Source: Anas platyrhynchos (Eukaryota > Chordata > Aves > Anseriformes > Anatidae). Taken from it: a stretch of DNA of 64,000 bases. A model generated the notes under the pieces. The model saw only the letters and a list, made by a program, of their open reading frames with translations. It searched no databases and was not told the DNA's origin. This document shows positions 1-12,400 of this stretch, piece after piece. The position numbers and the translations under genes are program-made. Position 1 is the stretch's first letter. Each line of letters begins with the position of its first letter. Location: positions 91,571,501-91,635,500 of the forward strand of contig NC_092588.1 in NCBI RefSeq assembly GCF_047663525.1. The letters run 5' to 3'.

Positions 1-699
1 TTTGCATCATCTACTTCATGCATCTGAACCAGGACACAGAGGAATAAAGCTGGGAGCCTACGTTGCCTGTAGAGCCACTGTTAAGAAGTAGGACTGTCTG
101 CAAGTGACAGGGATGTTTAGTCTACCAAAGAAAGGTACCTCAGGTAGGAAGTGTAGAAATCCCATGTCTGCACACTGTAGGAAACTTTGTCCTATCAACC
201 CAATTATTGTACAAGTAGGTATGAATGTGGGATGCAGAAATACCACCTGCCCAGTCAACTGTGGGCAGAGCACAGCCAACAGTTGTATGAAAACCAAGAG
301 AATCTTAACACCACTGTGAGTGCAGGTGGTGTGTGGTTTTGGGAGATTTCTCTTGTTCTGAGTGGAATGGCCTAAAAGCTTTCTGAAAATTTTCAGAAAG
401 AAAGTGATCTCTAGTTACCAGTTCCCGGTAATTCACGCCATAAACAAAGGGGAGGAGAGACAACCCAATAGTAAAATCTGTTTATTTACAGTGTTATGTA
501 TTACAGGAAAATCAGTTTAAAAAGTCAATGCTTCTTTTTCTTCAGAGTTGCAGCATTTTGAAGATGTTAAGACAGATCTGAAGAATTTAAACCATACCTG
601 ATTTGATTCTAGCCTGCCTACCTGGTCTGGATCTGAAAGGTGAGACCATCTTGTTTTTTTCTTTTTTTTTTTCTTTTTTTTTTCTTTTTTTTTCCCAGC
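1..699. other. Flank beyond ELOVL2; no firmly supported gene
   Basis: In human the gene convergent with ELOVL2 here is SYCP2L, so a terminal exon of that gene could lie in this stretch. A weak candidate is at 546-601. A C/T-only tract of poly-T blocks separated by single C fills about 654-694. Nothing else is recognised. Confidence 0.4.
546..601 (+). other. Weak candidate terminal exon of a convergent gene
   Basis: A pyrimidine-rich stretch ending TTTTTCTTCAG precedes an open frame of 17 codons, LQHFEDVKTDLKNLNHT, then TGA (599-601). The charged helical composition and the position fit the end of a coiled-coil protein, and SYCP2L is the expected neighbour by synteny. I cannot match it to a known C-terminus and no convincing upstream exon was found in the window. 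Confidence 0.2.
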
Positions 700-3363
700 C
701 CTTTGAGCTTCAAGTAAGGCATTTATTTATTTTTATTGAGGTTTCAACAAAACACAATCAATATCTGTGGGTTTGGTTGCCATAGTAAACTTTAACACTT
801 AGCGTGCTGACATGGTCTGCGCTGGTAGTCAAACACATGCTTTGCCATCAAAAAGTTAGGGACTCCACTCAGCCTAAAATCCATGCTTGGACACACAACC
901 ATTTTGTTGTCTGCCTCAGCCAAATGGTTCAGCTGGTTGCCTTGCATACTATCTTGTTGCTTCTTCTGATTCCCTCTACATTTATCCCTTCTGGAGGTGT
1001 TTCTTGGATCAAGCTGACATCTGCAGAGCTCTGAAGCTCTCCCTTGACTTGGTGCTATGTACAACACCCTCGGTCAAACCCAGTAATTTCTTACAGCTTG
1101 TGAGTTTTACTGTATTGACCAGAAAGATCTGCAATATCTCTGGAAGGGCTAGTGAGAACTAGTGTATACACCGAGTCTGGGCTTTGTGTCTATTTTTTTG
1201 GTTGCTGCCTTCCCTCCTTATCAAATGTTAGATAAAGTGAAACGCTGACCTTCGCTGTGGTCAGCTGAATGAAGAGAGAGCAAATGTGACTATGCAGCAG
1301 CTAGATGTATGTCTGTGGTGGTGTAAAAGCGTTTGGGTATTGCAGTAATTTTGGTTATCCAGTTCACAATGATGTAGTTTAATGGCCAGGTAGCTCAAGC
1401 GTACTGCCCATGCTGCAGCATAGTAAGGGCTTCAGTTTTCTGCTGGTGATGAAGGGTTTTGTTCATGCTGTTATGGAGTAGGAACTACAACTGGCTTGAG
1501 ATGGGTCATCCAATGGGACTTTCAAGCACAAATTCAAATTGCACTCTGACCTGCACCACTTTTCTCTGTGCCACTTCCTCCTCTTGCTTTTGCAGTCCAG
1601 AAACTTCTCTTCTTACCCCTGTAACCATCCTGTACCTTTTCCTCTCTCCCTCTACTCACTCTCTTTGCAGCCTCTCAGGGTGTTCCCAGCAAGGCTGGCT
1701 ACCCTGCCTCTTGTCCCAGGACAAATCTCCCTGCCTTTGTGCCTGCTGTCTCCAAGAGCCGCTGATGAAAGATCAGCTTGAGAAGGAAAAAACTAACTTG
1801 GGAGGTGGAGAAGGATTAGAGGAGCTGGATCTGGGGCAGCTTTCTCTCCTCAGAGGTCCCCTGCTGCTGCTTGACCTCTGCTGGCTGTGTGCATGCGGTT
1901 CTTCTTCCTCTGTGGGACCCTGCAGGGCAAGGGGAGGGAAAGGACATGGTCCCTTTACAGAGCTGCGTTGGTCTCTCAGGCTTGCTGGGTTGGGGTGACT
2001 CCAAAGGTGGTTTCATTGAGAGAATGCAAGACTGGAAGAGTCCAAAACTACTTCATGATGAAAAAGGGAGAGGAAAAAGGCTGTGTTTGCTTTTAGCAGA
2101 GACTTTGAAATGGTCTAAGTGAGAAAAGGGAATGTAGCAGATTCCCAAAGCTAACCATGGGGATTCTTAATTTCTACTTGTAAGTGGGAAGCAAAAGCTA
2201 ACTGAAGCTGCAGAGATAATGACTGACTTTTGTGTGAGACGCACCATTACAACTACAGGCAGGAAATATCTTTCTGCTTTCCCTATAGAAGACTGTGCCC
2301 TAGTCCCAGTCTCTCCTGTCAGACAGCAGTCTGAATAAGGCCCACCTAGTGCAGAAATCCCTGTATGATGTACTTGGCTTGTTGTGATGTTCACTTTTAA
2401 GACTTTCATCATCTTCCTGTCTATTAATATTTGGTATGCCAGTTTCCTTTAGACTAACAGTGTTTGTATAGGGTTAACTTTTTGCACATTTACACTCAAA
2501 GGATTTATGTTCATTAAGTCGCTGAGCTCCTGTTTCTTCCAAAATCCATTTAGTTACATCTCTTTTAATTTAGGACATCCAAAGAAACTTGCTTTGCTCT
2601 GACTGGAGCTCAAAACTCCACATCACTGTGCAATGTCATGTATTCTAAATTCCATATCAGACAGCCTCCAGGTGCTACCTGTCCCAGCCCCCTGACGCAG
2701 CAAACTCCTGCCAACCTTTGTGTTATTTGAGCCAGTTTGCCCATACATAAAGCAAGCAAGCATGGTACCTGTTTGTCTACAAACCCTGGGATTGTGCACC
2801 TGGTCTTTGCCTTCTGCTACATCCTTCCTCAGAGCTCCTGCAGGAACAGAGACCTCACTGGTGTCTATGGGAGGAAACATGCTTGGGGAGAATGGCCGGG
2901 AAGTGGCGGAGAGGGGTATGGTAATGGAAACAGTATTGTTCTCATCTCTCTTCTTCTGACCTTAACCACAGTTTAGCTGAATGTGCTGGATGCACTATGA
3001 AGACTTGCCTCGAGACATCTCACATGCATAGAAAGCGCTCAGGGTGTTAAGTCTGAAGAGAGTCCTAACCTTTTGAAGGCTTTGAAGGATTTATCCATCA
3101 ACCATTTTATAAGGCGTTTTTGTGTCAGCATTACTAATCAGAAAGATTTTCTGTTTTGTGTGAGAAGGATGTTGGCCTTGTTGTTCTGGTGGTGATCTTT
3201 GACAGGACAAATAAATCTACTTGTTTTGTTAAAACTTAAATAGCAGTACATTAAGAAGTGTCTGGTACAAAGAACTGATAAATGTAACCAAATAGGTTTT
3301 CAGCTAAAGCCTGTACTTCAGTCTTATTCTTTTTAGAAGAAAAAATCATGGGAAATACTATAC
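700..3363 (-). other. ELOVL2: Probable ELOVL2 3' untranslated region
   Basis: No coding exon is recognised here. On the minus strand three overlapping AATAAA hexamers lie at 737-732, 731-726 and 727-722, the densest polyadenylation signal downstream of the stop. Another AATAAA is at 486-481. A UTR of about 2.65 kb is inferred from these; the true end needs transcript data. The genomic DNA right after the signal is A-rich on this strand (694-654). Confidence 0.4.
722..737 (-). terminator. Overlapping triple AATAAA polyadenylation signal
   Basis: The plus strand reads ATTTATTTATTTTTATT, giving three AATAAA hexamers on the minus strand. It is the best candidate for the ELOVL2 mRNA 3' end, inferred from motif and position only. 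Confidence 0.4.
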
Positions 3364-3489
3364 TTATTGTGCTTTCTTATTCAGGAATCCATTGGCAGCA
3401 GTGAAGTAGTCCTTATGGAAACCATTCTTTACTTCTGTTGTGACAGGGGTCTCCTTTACAGCTGTTCTTGAAGGTGCTTTCCGGTATGT
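3364..3489 (-). CDS. ELOVL2: ELOVL2 coding exon 8 (residues 256-296 and stop)
   Basis: 126 bases: [11 protein letters not shown] to FLNKKAQ and TAA at 3366-3364. The acceptor is TTTTGTAG. This cytosolic tail is the least conserved part against human, but it keeps VKNGF, YFTAANG and the terminal KKAQ, which fits a dilysine ER retrieval signal. Confidence 0.95.
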   Translation of the reverse strand, partial: TYRKAPSRTAVKETPVTTEVKNGFHKDYFTAANGFLNKKAQ

Positions 3490-6400
3490 CTACAAAAGCA
3501 AAATGAAAAGTAACTACTTGGATTTAATTAGTGTTCCCCAAATGCTATTTACGGTTAACTGTAAAATGGTGATGTCTGGTGTTTGTTGATGCAGGTACAT
3601 ATTTGCTTTAGACTTTGTTCAGGGATTTGTATTATTTGTGGATGATATTGCCTCCCTAGTATTACTGTAATACTTCTTTGTGTCTAAAGGGGTCCTTTTC
3701 ACTAGAAGCTGTATGTATGCAGGCAGGCTGGGGCATTCCTTGCTAAAAAAAAAAAAAGAAAAAAAAAAGTGAATGATGCAAAAACAGAACTGCTTGTTTT
3801 TTGCTCTTCCAAGAAGGGAGGAAAACTCAAAGTTGCTAAGCAGAGCAAGTTCAGACCTCCTAGGTCCTGCATGCAGTACCTGACAGGCTACATGAGTGCA
3901 GAATTGAGCGCTGGCACAAGACTGCACTTCAGTGCAGTATAGAAGAGCTCAGCTGCAGTGTCACTACTGACTGTATTTTGGAGACACTACTGCATCTATT
4001 AGTCTTAACTGACATGTCTATGTGAACACAAACATATTTAGGTACTGAGGTTTGTTGTATATGTTTTGTATGTGGTTTGTGTCAAGACCACTATGCAAAT
4101 AGCTTGCTTTCCCCCACCACCCACCATTTTGGATCAACAATCCTTTCGGATAGACTCCTTACCTTAATGTAAAAGTTTACAAAGAGAATGACCAGTGTGG
4201 CCATGTAGGAAGACTGGAACATGAGGCAGCCAAATGGAAATCCACATGGCTTCACAGCTGCACTGAGTGTGTGCACAATAGTGAGCACAAACTGGATCTG
4301 GAGAAGACAGATCATGCATGAATATTTACTGAGAAAAAAAGGTTGGTACTAGCTAAATCAAATATAACAATGATACCTAGTTCTGCCCTTTTGAAATTTT
4401 GAGTATCCTTGAACACTCTCCCTTTCTGAACAAGTGAATGCATTGTGAGGGTAAGGTTAAAAAGGTGCTCCTGTGACATCTTAAAAATAAACAAAAAAAA
4501 AAAAAAACACACAAAGGGGTGGGATATTCCTATAAATAAGAGGTTCTAGGCAAATGGTTGGCAAAATGAAAGCTGTTTTAACAGGAGTTGTTATATCTTC
4601 TAGGCTGTGTCATGCCAGGTACAGTGTTGCCTCTGTTATTGGGCAGAAACCTGAGAAACACTGAAGACTCAAGGCAATGGCTTTGCAAGTTTGAACAGAA
4701 AAATAGAAATCCCAGGAGTGAGGAGAAGTGTAGTAGGAGGGCACTAGCACTGACAGAGCTAAGATGGGGACAAATGAAGCAAAAAAATGGGGTGGAAAAA
4801 GAGGGTTGATGGTATTTTGGACTGCAATACCAGCCAATTCTGCTGTATCTGTCTCTCGCTCACCAGCTGAGGGTGCCCTCAGTCCAGCAAGCTGGGGTGC
4901 ACTTACATGCAAACAGGGCAGCCTGTTCTAGCTGCAGGGGTGATCCCAGCTCAGATAAGAGGCATTACCTAAAAAACAATTCTACAGAGGCATTTTTAAG
5001 CTCACTGCAAACTCCCAAATGAGATGCACAGGTTGTAAGATTAAAAAAGTGAAGAGAACACTTTTTTTCATATCAAGCCTTGCGTTTTGTTCATAGCATT
5101 TGGCATGACTGTTCTTTGTTCTAAAAGCTGCTGGTACAGACTTTTAGAAGTCTGCTCTGTCTTGTTGTCTAAGAGTTGTTTATATCTTCTTGTGTTTCAT
5201 AGTTGTACCACAGTTACACTTCTTGTTTGAAGTGACTTCTTGATTTTCTTCACTGAACGAGTTTTTCAAACTGTAAAGCCATTTAAGTGTGCAGTGTATC
5301 TTTTTAATGTTTTACATAGTCGGTAGCTTTCACAGTTTTTTAATCAGTAGTCCATTTACCATGATTAAGCAGCGTCCATTTTCTACATAGGGGATCAAAA
5401 CTAATGGAGTTTTACGGACTGCAGAGTTTCTACTGCATTGTAGAAAATAGTTTCAAGCATTATTTCAGTTATTAAATTTTACTGGGCTGTACTAGTGAAT
5501 TACTGTGCATGATAGCTTTGTTGTAACTGGATTCTAACTGGCTTAATTCTACAAATGACTGTTTGTCCATCGTTTGTTTTGTCCTCTCTGACATTTCTGA
5601 AGGACTTCTGTCCATTAAAAATGGGAGTAATGTAGATACGTACCAATTGTGCCTGAGTGAGGTATTTCTTCCACCACAAATACTTGCGCATAGAAGGGAT
5701 GACTGACAGTCCATAATAAGAATACATGAGCACGTGGATAAAGCTATTCAAAGTGGGTCCAAAGAAACCTATGAACATTCAACACAGAAAACATTTTATA
5801 TCACCAACTGCTAAAAAATTAGAAGATATTGCTGCTAGCAGTGCCTCCTAAATACATTAAGTTTTCACTCAGTGCTGTGGATTACTGCTGCTGCACCCTA
5901 GGTGGCACCTGTCTCCTCTGATGTAGTAGTAAGAGCTTTAGTCAGCCTCTGAATGAAACTTGCTTGGTGTGACTTTATTTGAGCATTGCTCTCGCTTTCT
6001 TCAGGGGCTCTTCTGCTAGATGCAGATTTACAGAATGATTTCCAGAATGTTGTGGCACCTTGCCACTCTCATTAGCTGCACTTAGTAAATACTGGATTGA
6101 GATTGAAAGAATTGCCCTCTGTACCTTACAGAGTACTGAGAAGCACCAGCACTAGTCTATCTGATGTATGACCATGTGTTTGATAGCAGTGCTTGACAAC
6201 AATGAGATGGTCTCGTGACTGGTTTTGATTTTTCCGCTGATTAATTACTAAATAATTATTGATTAATTACTGGACTACTGTTTTTCCACGCTGTTAATCA
6301 TAATAGCAAAAAATGAGTGCAAAGTGTGGGAATTATTTTCAGACACACAGGTTTGTGTGCTTTCCATTAACTTTGCTCCATTGAGTTTATCCCTCTACAG

Positions 6401-9400
6401 AAACAGCTTGTAGCTACTATGAAATCCTTGATCTCTGCTTCCACCTAGAACAGTAATTTACTTGGACTTTGTGCTGGCCAAAACAAGTACGAACAAATGG
6501 CAATCCTGCTTTCTGATACCGAAAAATCCCTGCAACAAATTGCCTTACAAAATATTTCTGGGGACCGAGGTGATTCCGTTTAACAGCTTAAAATTAGGAA
6601 AACCAATTTTCTTCTCAACTCCGATAACAAAGCTGCGGAAAGCCTCCAGTTGTATGAAGCCCTGGAAAAGTATGTGTTATGAGACACATGAAATAGTTCT
6701 CTGCTCTTTGTTGGTATGCAGATACCAAGTGAGCAGCCTGTGGCACTTCCCCACCTCAACGGGGAAGATGATGGCTATTTCAATAGCTTCTTAGGACCCA
6801 AGACACTTAGATATTACTGTTGTGAAACATGGCACCCAAAGTGTGATGAGCCAAGAAGTCTGATGCTTCTACTACTTCAGTGTGAAAAATAAGACAGTAC
6901 CCATTAGTTTTGGCTGTCCTGTTCAGAATTCAAGAAATAGTTTTGCTTTTTGCCACATTTGCTTGAAGGAATGTTGATTTAGTTTGGCCTGCTGTGGGCC
7001 CTTATGTTGATTCTATCACAAGCATAAATTTATGTAAGTTTTAAAGATTAAAGTAACTTTGTAACATAGATAACTTAAAATGTTGTTTGCTATGTAAAGA
7101 CATGAACTAGTAATTGTTAAAAACAATCCCTGATGTGGGAGAAAACCCTTTTTGTTTACAACAGCTTACAACAGCTGTCTAATGGCACAGCAATCTCATT
7201 GGAAAAAACAAAACAAACAAAACCAAAATAAAACAATCCCAAAACAAAACTACTTGTATTTTAATTCGTGGTTGTGTAAGTGAAGTATCTTGCCAAAGCA
7301 GAATATAACAGATTGATGCATATAGGAGTGGAATTTCCTGCTCCAGCAGGGGGATTGGATTAGATGATCTTTCAAGGTCCCTTTCACTCCCTAACATTCT
7401 GTGATTCTGTGTGAGATCTGCAAAAATGCTGTTCTGATTGGCTTCACTAGGGTCATGATTTCATTCTACCTCTGCTTTTGACGTAGATTTTATATATGAT
7501 CACTCTTCTGTACCAACCAGGAGCGCTACCCTGTCTAAAAGTGGTTTGAAGAAATGTAAATATAAGAGGTTGTGGCAGCTAAGTGGAAAATCCAGGGCCT
7601 AGTGCTCAGGACTTTTTTCTGCCCTGTACTTTTAACTATGCTTTTAATTTCACTGAGATCTGCAACTGTGCTGCAATTCTGAAAGAGGCTGTGAACCTTA
7701 ATGGTGCTGTGCTACAGCAGCACAGTGAAGCACTTGCTTTGCATGGTGGTGCAATTCCCCCCCAGCAGCAGGTGATTCACACCCCAGGTGATGAAGTGAA
7801 CAGAGACTTACTTTGCCCGCAGGGTATCCAGTTCAGGACACACCACCAGATATTAAACATGGTGGCATGGTGATAAACATGGAGGAAGGTGATCTGGCTA
7901 CTTTTCTTCCTCAGTACGAAGAAGATAGTGTCCATGAATTCAATTACTTTGGAAAAATAATACCACCACAGCACCTTGGCTACCTGTGTGAGCAAGAACA
8001 AAGCAGCAGGAGATCAATACCTGTCCATAACAGGGCTTAACTATCGTTATACTTCATTAGTCCTTAAGCACACAATTCCCACAAAGGCATCAGTGTCCCA
8101 CTGAAGGAGGAATACAAGCTCTGGCTTCAATTTTATTTCCTCTTTGAAGAGGCAGTGTATAGAAAATTCGTCATGTTTTAAAATGGGATTGTCTGAATAT
8201 ATAATTAAATACAATTTAAGAAAATATAAACTTGAGGATAGGTCTTTTAATTGTTCTGCTTTTTTGAATCAGAGATACAGTTTATTTTAAGGATGATATT
8301 ATTTGTAGCTTCTTAACGCTGAATAGGTTACACAGGCAGCTTATTTTTTTAAATAATCCAAGTTTGACACTCAGCTCACTGGAATGTAACTCCTCTAAGG
8401 CTGAAATGGTTTATCAGAGCTCAGGATATGTCCTAGGGCAGTTAAAAACAGTTATTTAAAATGGAGGGGGGGGGGGACCTTTTGTTGATGGGAAAAGGCA
8501 CTTAACTGACCTCTTCTTTGCTAAAACACAGACAGAATTTGAAGGTTGGGGAAAATTGTGTGTTATCCAGTCTTTCAGCCCTTGAGCTCTATTGTTATCT
8601 GGAAAACAAGCCTGAAAGGGGGAACGATAAAGGGTTACTACATGGAATTGCTGTGATGCAATAAGAGTTGAAACTAGAAATGAGCCAAGGCAGCAGAATG
8701 GCTCTGAAGTTTTCCAACGTTTAGAGTTGGGTCCAAATATATTTCCAACTAGAGCCCAACATTGCAGGTAATGGATTTTTCTCCCGAGTTCTTAATGGAT
8801 CCATATTGTCTGTTTTAATAGTCAGGCACCACTCTTTTGACCACAGACCTTGAAATACGTCTTTTAAAAATGCTCCCTGTCACGCTTTCAATGATCAGAA
8901 TGCCTCTGCACTAAATAAAAAGCCTAACTCTGCTTGTTTGCTACCAGCTATCAGGCCACTCTGATAACACCCTCATGCTAAAGCTGTCCCTGATGGCATC
9001 AGTGCACCCGCAGTGCATGTGGAAGTGCTGCACCGCAGCGCAGGGAAGGAAGGCTGGCTGTGGGTGCTGGGGCTGAGCTGCTGCTGTGCCTCACCCGGAT
9101 GTCGGCTGCCCCTGCACTGTGGAGGTTCTGGCACTGCAAGTTGTAGCCTCCTTCCCATGTGGCAAGGATGAGCTGGAACAGAAAACACAGCAATTACATT
9201 CATAAACAAAGTAGTTCTCCTTTAGCTGTTCTGATTATTATTTTTTTTAAATAGCATGAGAATATTGTAGGTTCCCATTAGTTCCATGAACTGATGCTCT
9301 TAGACCAGACAACTTGCTAATATCTTCCCCTTTGCAATGGAAAAGGTTTCACATTCTATTGGAAATACACACTGATGTGGTGCACCTTTTACATTCCTCT

Positions 9401-12400
9401 TGCTTTAGAGCCTTCAAGGCATCCACAAATATTTCTTGTTACTTAGTGCAGTGATCCTGTAGCAGAATGAACAGAGCTTCACAGCTCTACTAGTGCAAAA
9501 CCCTTCCTATCCTTGAGAAAAATCCTCGGTACCAACCAAGCAAAAAAAAAAACAAATGTAAATCTAAAGTAGTGCAAGAGGAGAAATATTTCTTTATGCC
9601 ACATATACATCACTTTATCCTTTATTTGTAAATGCAGGAAGAAAGAGAAGAGAGCGTGCGTGGTGCTGAGTGGAGACACTGACAGACACAAAAGCAATTT
9701 CTGAGACTTTGTCCATGTCATGCTGGGAAGCAGACAAAGCAATGAAACGTCAGTCTACCATGCTGTGATGAAGCAGAAGGTATCTGGAAAGCCATATGGA
9801 GGGCTTTTGATGTGGAATGTTTTTATAGTAATGATTACCTAAAGCAACTGGCAGCTCTTTTGGGCAGCATTGTATTTTGCAAATCAACAACACTATGAGG
9901 TAGAGTTGAGAGATTTTAAAAGTGACTTCCTTACTTGAATATGTGAAAAGTACTTCTGTGGCCATGTGGCAGTTCATGTTCTGAGGTCTGCAGAGGGTGC
10001 AGCAAGGTATGGTGGGAGAAGTACACTGCAGAGTTACACTGTAAGCAGCGTTGCAAGATGCTGTGAGGCATGTGTTGTTTTTAACTCTGGCACTACATTC
10101 AGGGGAAGGTGTGTATTGGTGTCTGTACAGACCTTCCCCTCCACTTGAGACTGAAAAAGTCTCCTGTGCTTAACAAAGTGTGACAGACTATGTAAAGCAA
10201 AGTAGATTTATTCTCAGTGATCATATTGAATTAATTCCTAGAGTAAATACATATTAAGAGCAATAATTTCTTTGGATCTACAGAATTAGCAAATAAGTCA
10301 GAATGTATATTATAAATTCAAATTAAAATAACAAAAACCAAACAAACAAAACCAAAGACTTAGAAAGCCAAAGTTCTCTATTACTTTTTCTCTGAATCAC
10401 ATGCAGTTGTCCCTGTATTTCCAACATATTTAGTGTCTGTCTGCGGCCAAAATAATCAGTGGAGTATCTTTTAGATTGTGTGTGTATATATATTGAGAGA
10501 GAGATGAAGAGACAATATGTAGGTGTTTTAGATGGCTGCTATCGGAGAACTGAAACAAAACCACTCCTCTGGAGCAGACCCTGTTTCAGTGGATTCATCT
10601 ACAGAGTGTGCCAGAGGTCACAAAACCAAACAGGATGGGACTGCGGTCTGAAAACAGCGAAAATCCAACAGCAAAACCTGTCTGGAGGTCCCCAAGCAAA
10701 TGCTCAGTGCAGCTGAGATCACAATGTGTTTAGCCAAGCGTGTGCTGTGCTTGCAAGCATGCAAGGCTGGAGTTTGCGGACTCCTCTCCCTGCTTAACCT
10801 GCAGAGATGCTGAGGAGAAGGGGGTTAAAGCTCCTAGGTATGGCACTTTGTTTCCCTCCCATCTTTCAAAAATCAGCTGATTGGGAAAGGGTAGTTTCCA
10901 GTCCCAAATGCATGGGCTTTTTCTGTCCTCTGGGTAGAAGGAGGTGTACAGATCTGTGCCTGTGCTGCAGCTGGCAATGTGCAGCAGCTTCAGGAGCAAT
11001 GTTCAGGGAGATGTTACTGCACAGTTGTTTTTACAGATGGCTCCTCTTGGTGCCTTTCCTGTGTGCTTTCCTGCGTTGGATATTCCCTCCAGTCAGAAGT
11101 GACTAAGAGATCCCTGAGAGACTGCTACTTTTGGAATAGGCAGGTACAGCATCGTTGATGGGCTGTTATTGAAGATTTGCTCTCAACTCTGCCTTGTTGC
11201 TTGAGAAATGCTGAAGAAAATAGAGTTGTCATCTTGCCCTTGGCCAGGAGCAGGATGGTCAAGCAGCATGGGGGTATCAGAAGCTCATTTGGAGGCAGCA
11301 TCCTGAACTCCATCTGGGAGCTTTGGTAAGATATGGCCTCAAACACAAGCATTAACAGCTCTGCCAGAAACCTCTGTGGACAGTTCTGCAGAGAAAGTAA
11401 ATGATATTGCCTCTTGCTGTTTTGTTATCTGACAGTAACTATGATAGCCTCGCAGCTTTATTGGTGGGAAGTGGTAGTAGTGGTACCATCTCTAGCCCTT
11501 GTGATTGTAGGGAGTTGAAGCTGTGCCCTTTAAAAACTCAAAATCCTAAAAACAAATAAAGGAGAAAAGATGACTGCCTTTCCCTTCTTGTAAAAAGCAA
11601 CGTCATGGACTAGGAAGGAACTCTTCTCCTGCTTTTACTGAGGAACTGTAAATTATTATCATAAATGGAGTCTACTGCTTTGTTAAAGTAAGAACGTCCG
11701 CAATTTGTTGTATTTATCTGACACAATCTTTTATAATCTACATTTATGATATGATGTGCCTATATTTTTTATCTTAGGCTTTTAAACAATTCTACCTTGT
11801 GAGAGGTATGTAAGTTTAAACAGTACTTTCGGTATCTCAGTTTCACTTGGTTCATTCTAATGCATTCTGTAACTGTAAATTTATACCTTTATTATGTTTA
11901 AATTGGTAAAATTTGTTCATTTTTCCTTTTCATGCATCTTTGGAAGTCTGTTATTGTGTAGGTTTTTGTTGTTGTTTTTTTCAGGTGGAAACTTTCATTG
12001 TGGAAACTTTTTTTTTTTTCTTCCCTTTTTTCAATCTTTTTTTTGGCATTCCTTAGTAGCTAATTCATTTTCTTCCCTTGAAAATATCAAATCTCACAAA
12101 ACCCTCTGGTATGGTAGCTGAAACATTAAATTACAGAAATTTAATAGGAAAAAAAAAAAAAGCCATTTGAAATCTTTTGATTTGTCTGCTTTACAAATTT
12201 TCTGACTTGTATATGATTACAATAGACTGCTTTTTCAAAAATCTTTTTTTTGTTGTTGTTACAGGTTTGGAAACTTTCCTGCTGGTGCTATATTGAACTG
12301 GCTCGCTCACAAGACTGTTTCAAGAATTCCATTCATAGCTCTCAAAAATGAGATGAGAACTCTTAAAGGCTCAGAAACTTAAAAAATATATATAATTTAA

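Larger units (their letters stand above)
5769..7811 (-). other. ELOVL2 intron 5
   Basis: 2,043 bases. It holds a coding-like remnant at about 6410-6680, an A-rich AAAC-type stretch near 7205-7255, and a CR1 3' end at 7318-7415. The rest is unremarkable. Confidence 0.85.

Noticed and set aside
234-315. Possible plus-strand exon (QLWAEHSQQLYENQENL) with AG/GT borders
   Set aside because: Its end phase does not join the candidate exon at 546 (that needs phase 1), and no family match is recognised.
1459-1998. 179-codon plus-strand open frame
   Set aside because: Low-complexity Ser/Cys/Leu-rich translation without a domain, lying in the presumed ELOVL2 3'UTR; not supported as a gene.
7583-7873. 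Plus-strand 96-codon frame
   Set aside because: Antisense to ELOVL2 exon 5 and the following intron sequence; no independent support.
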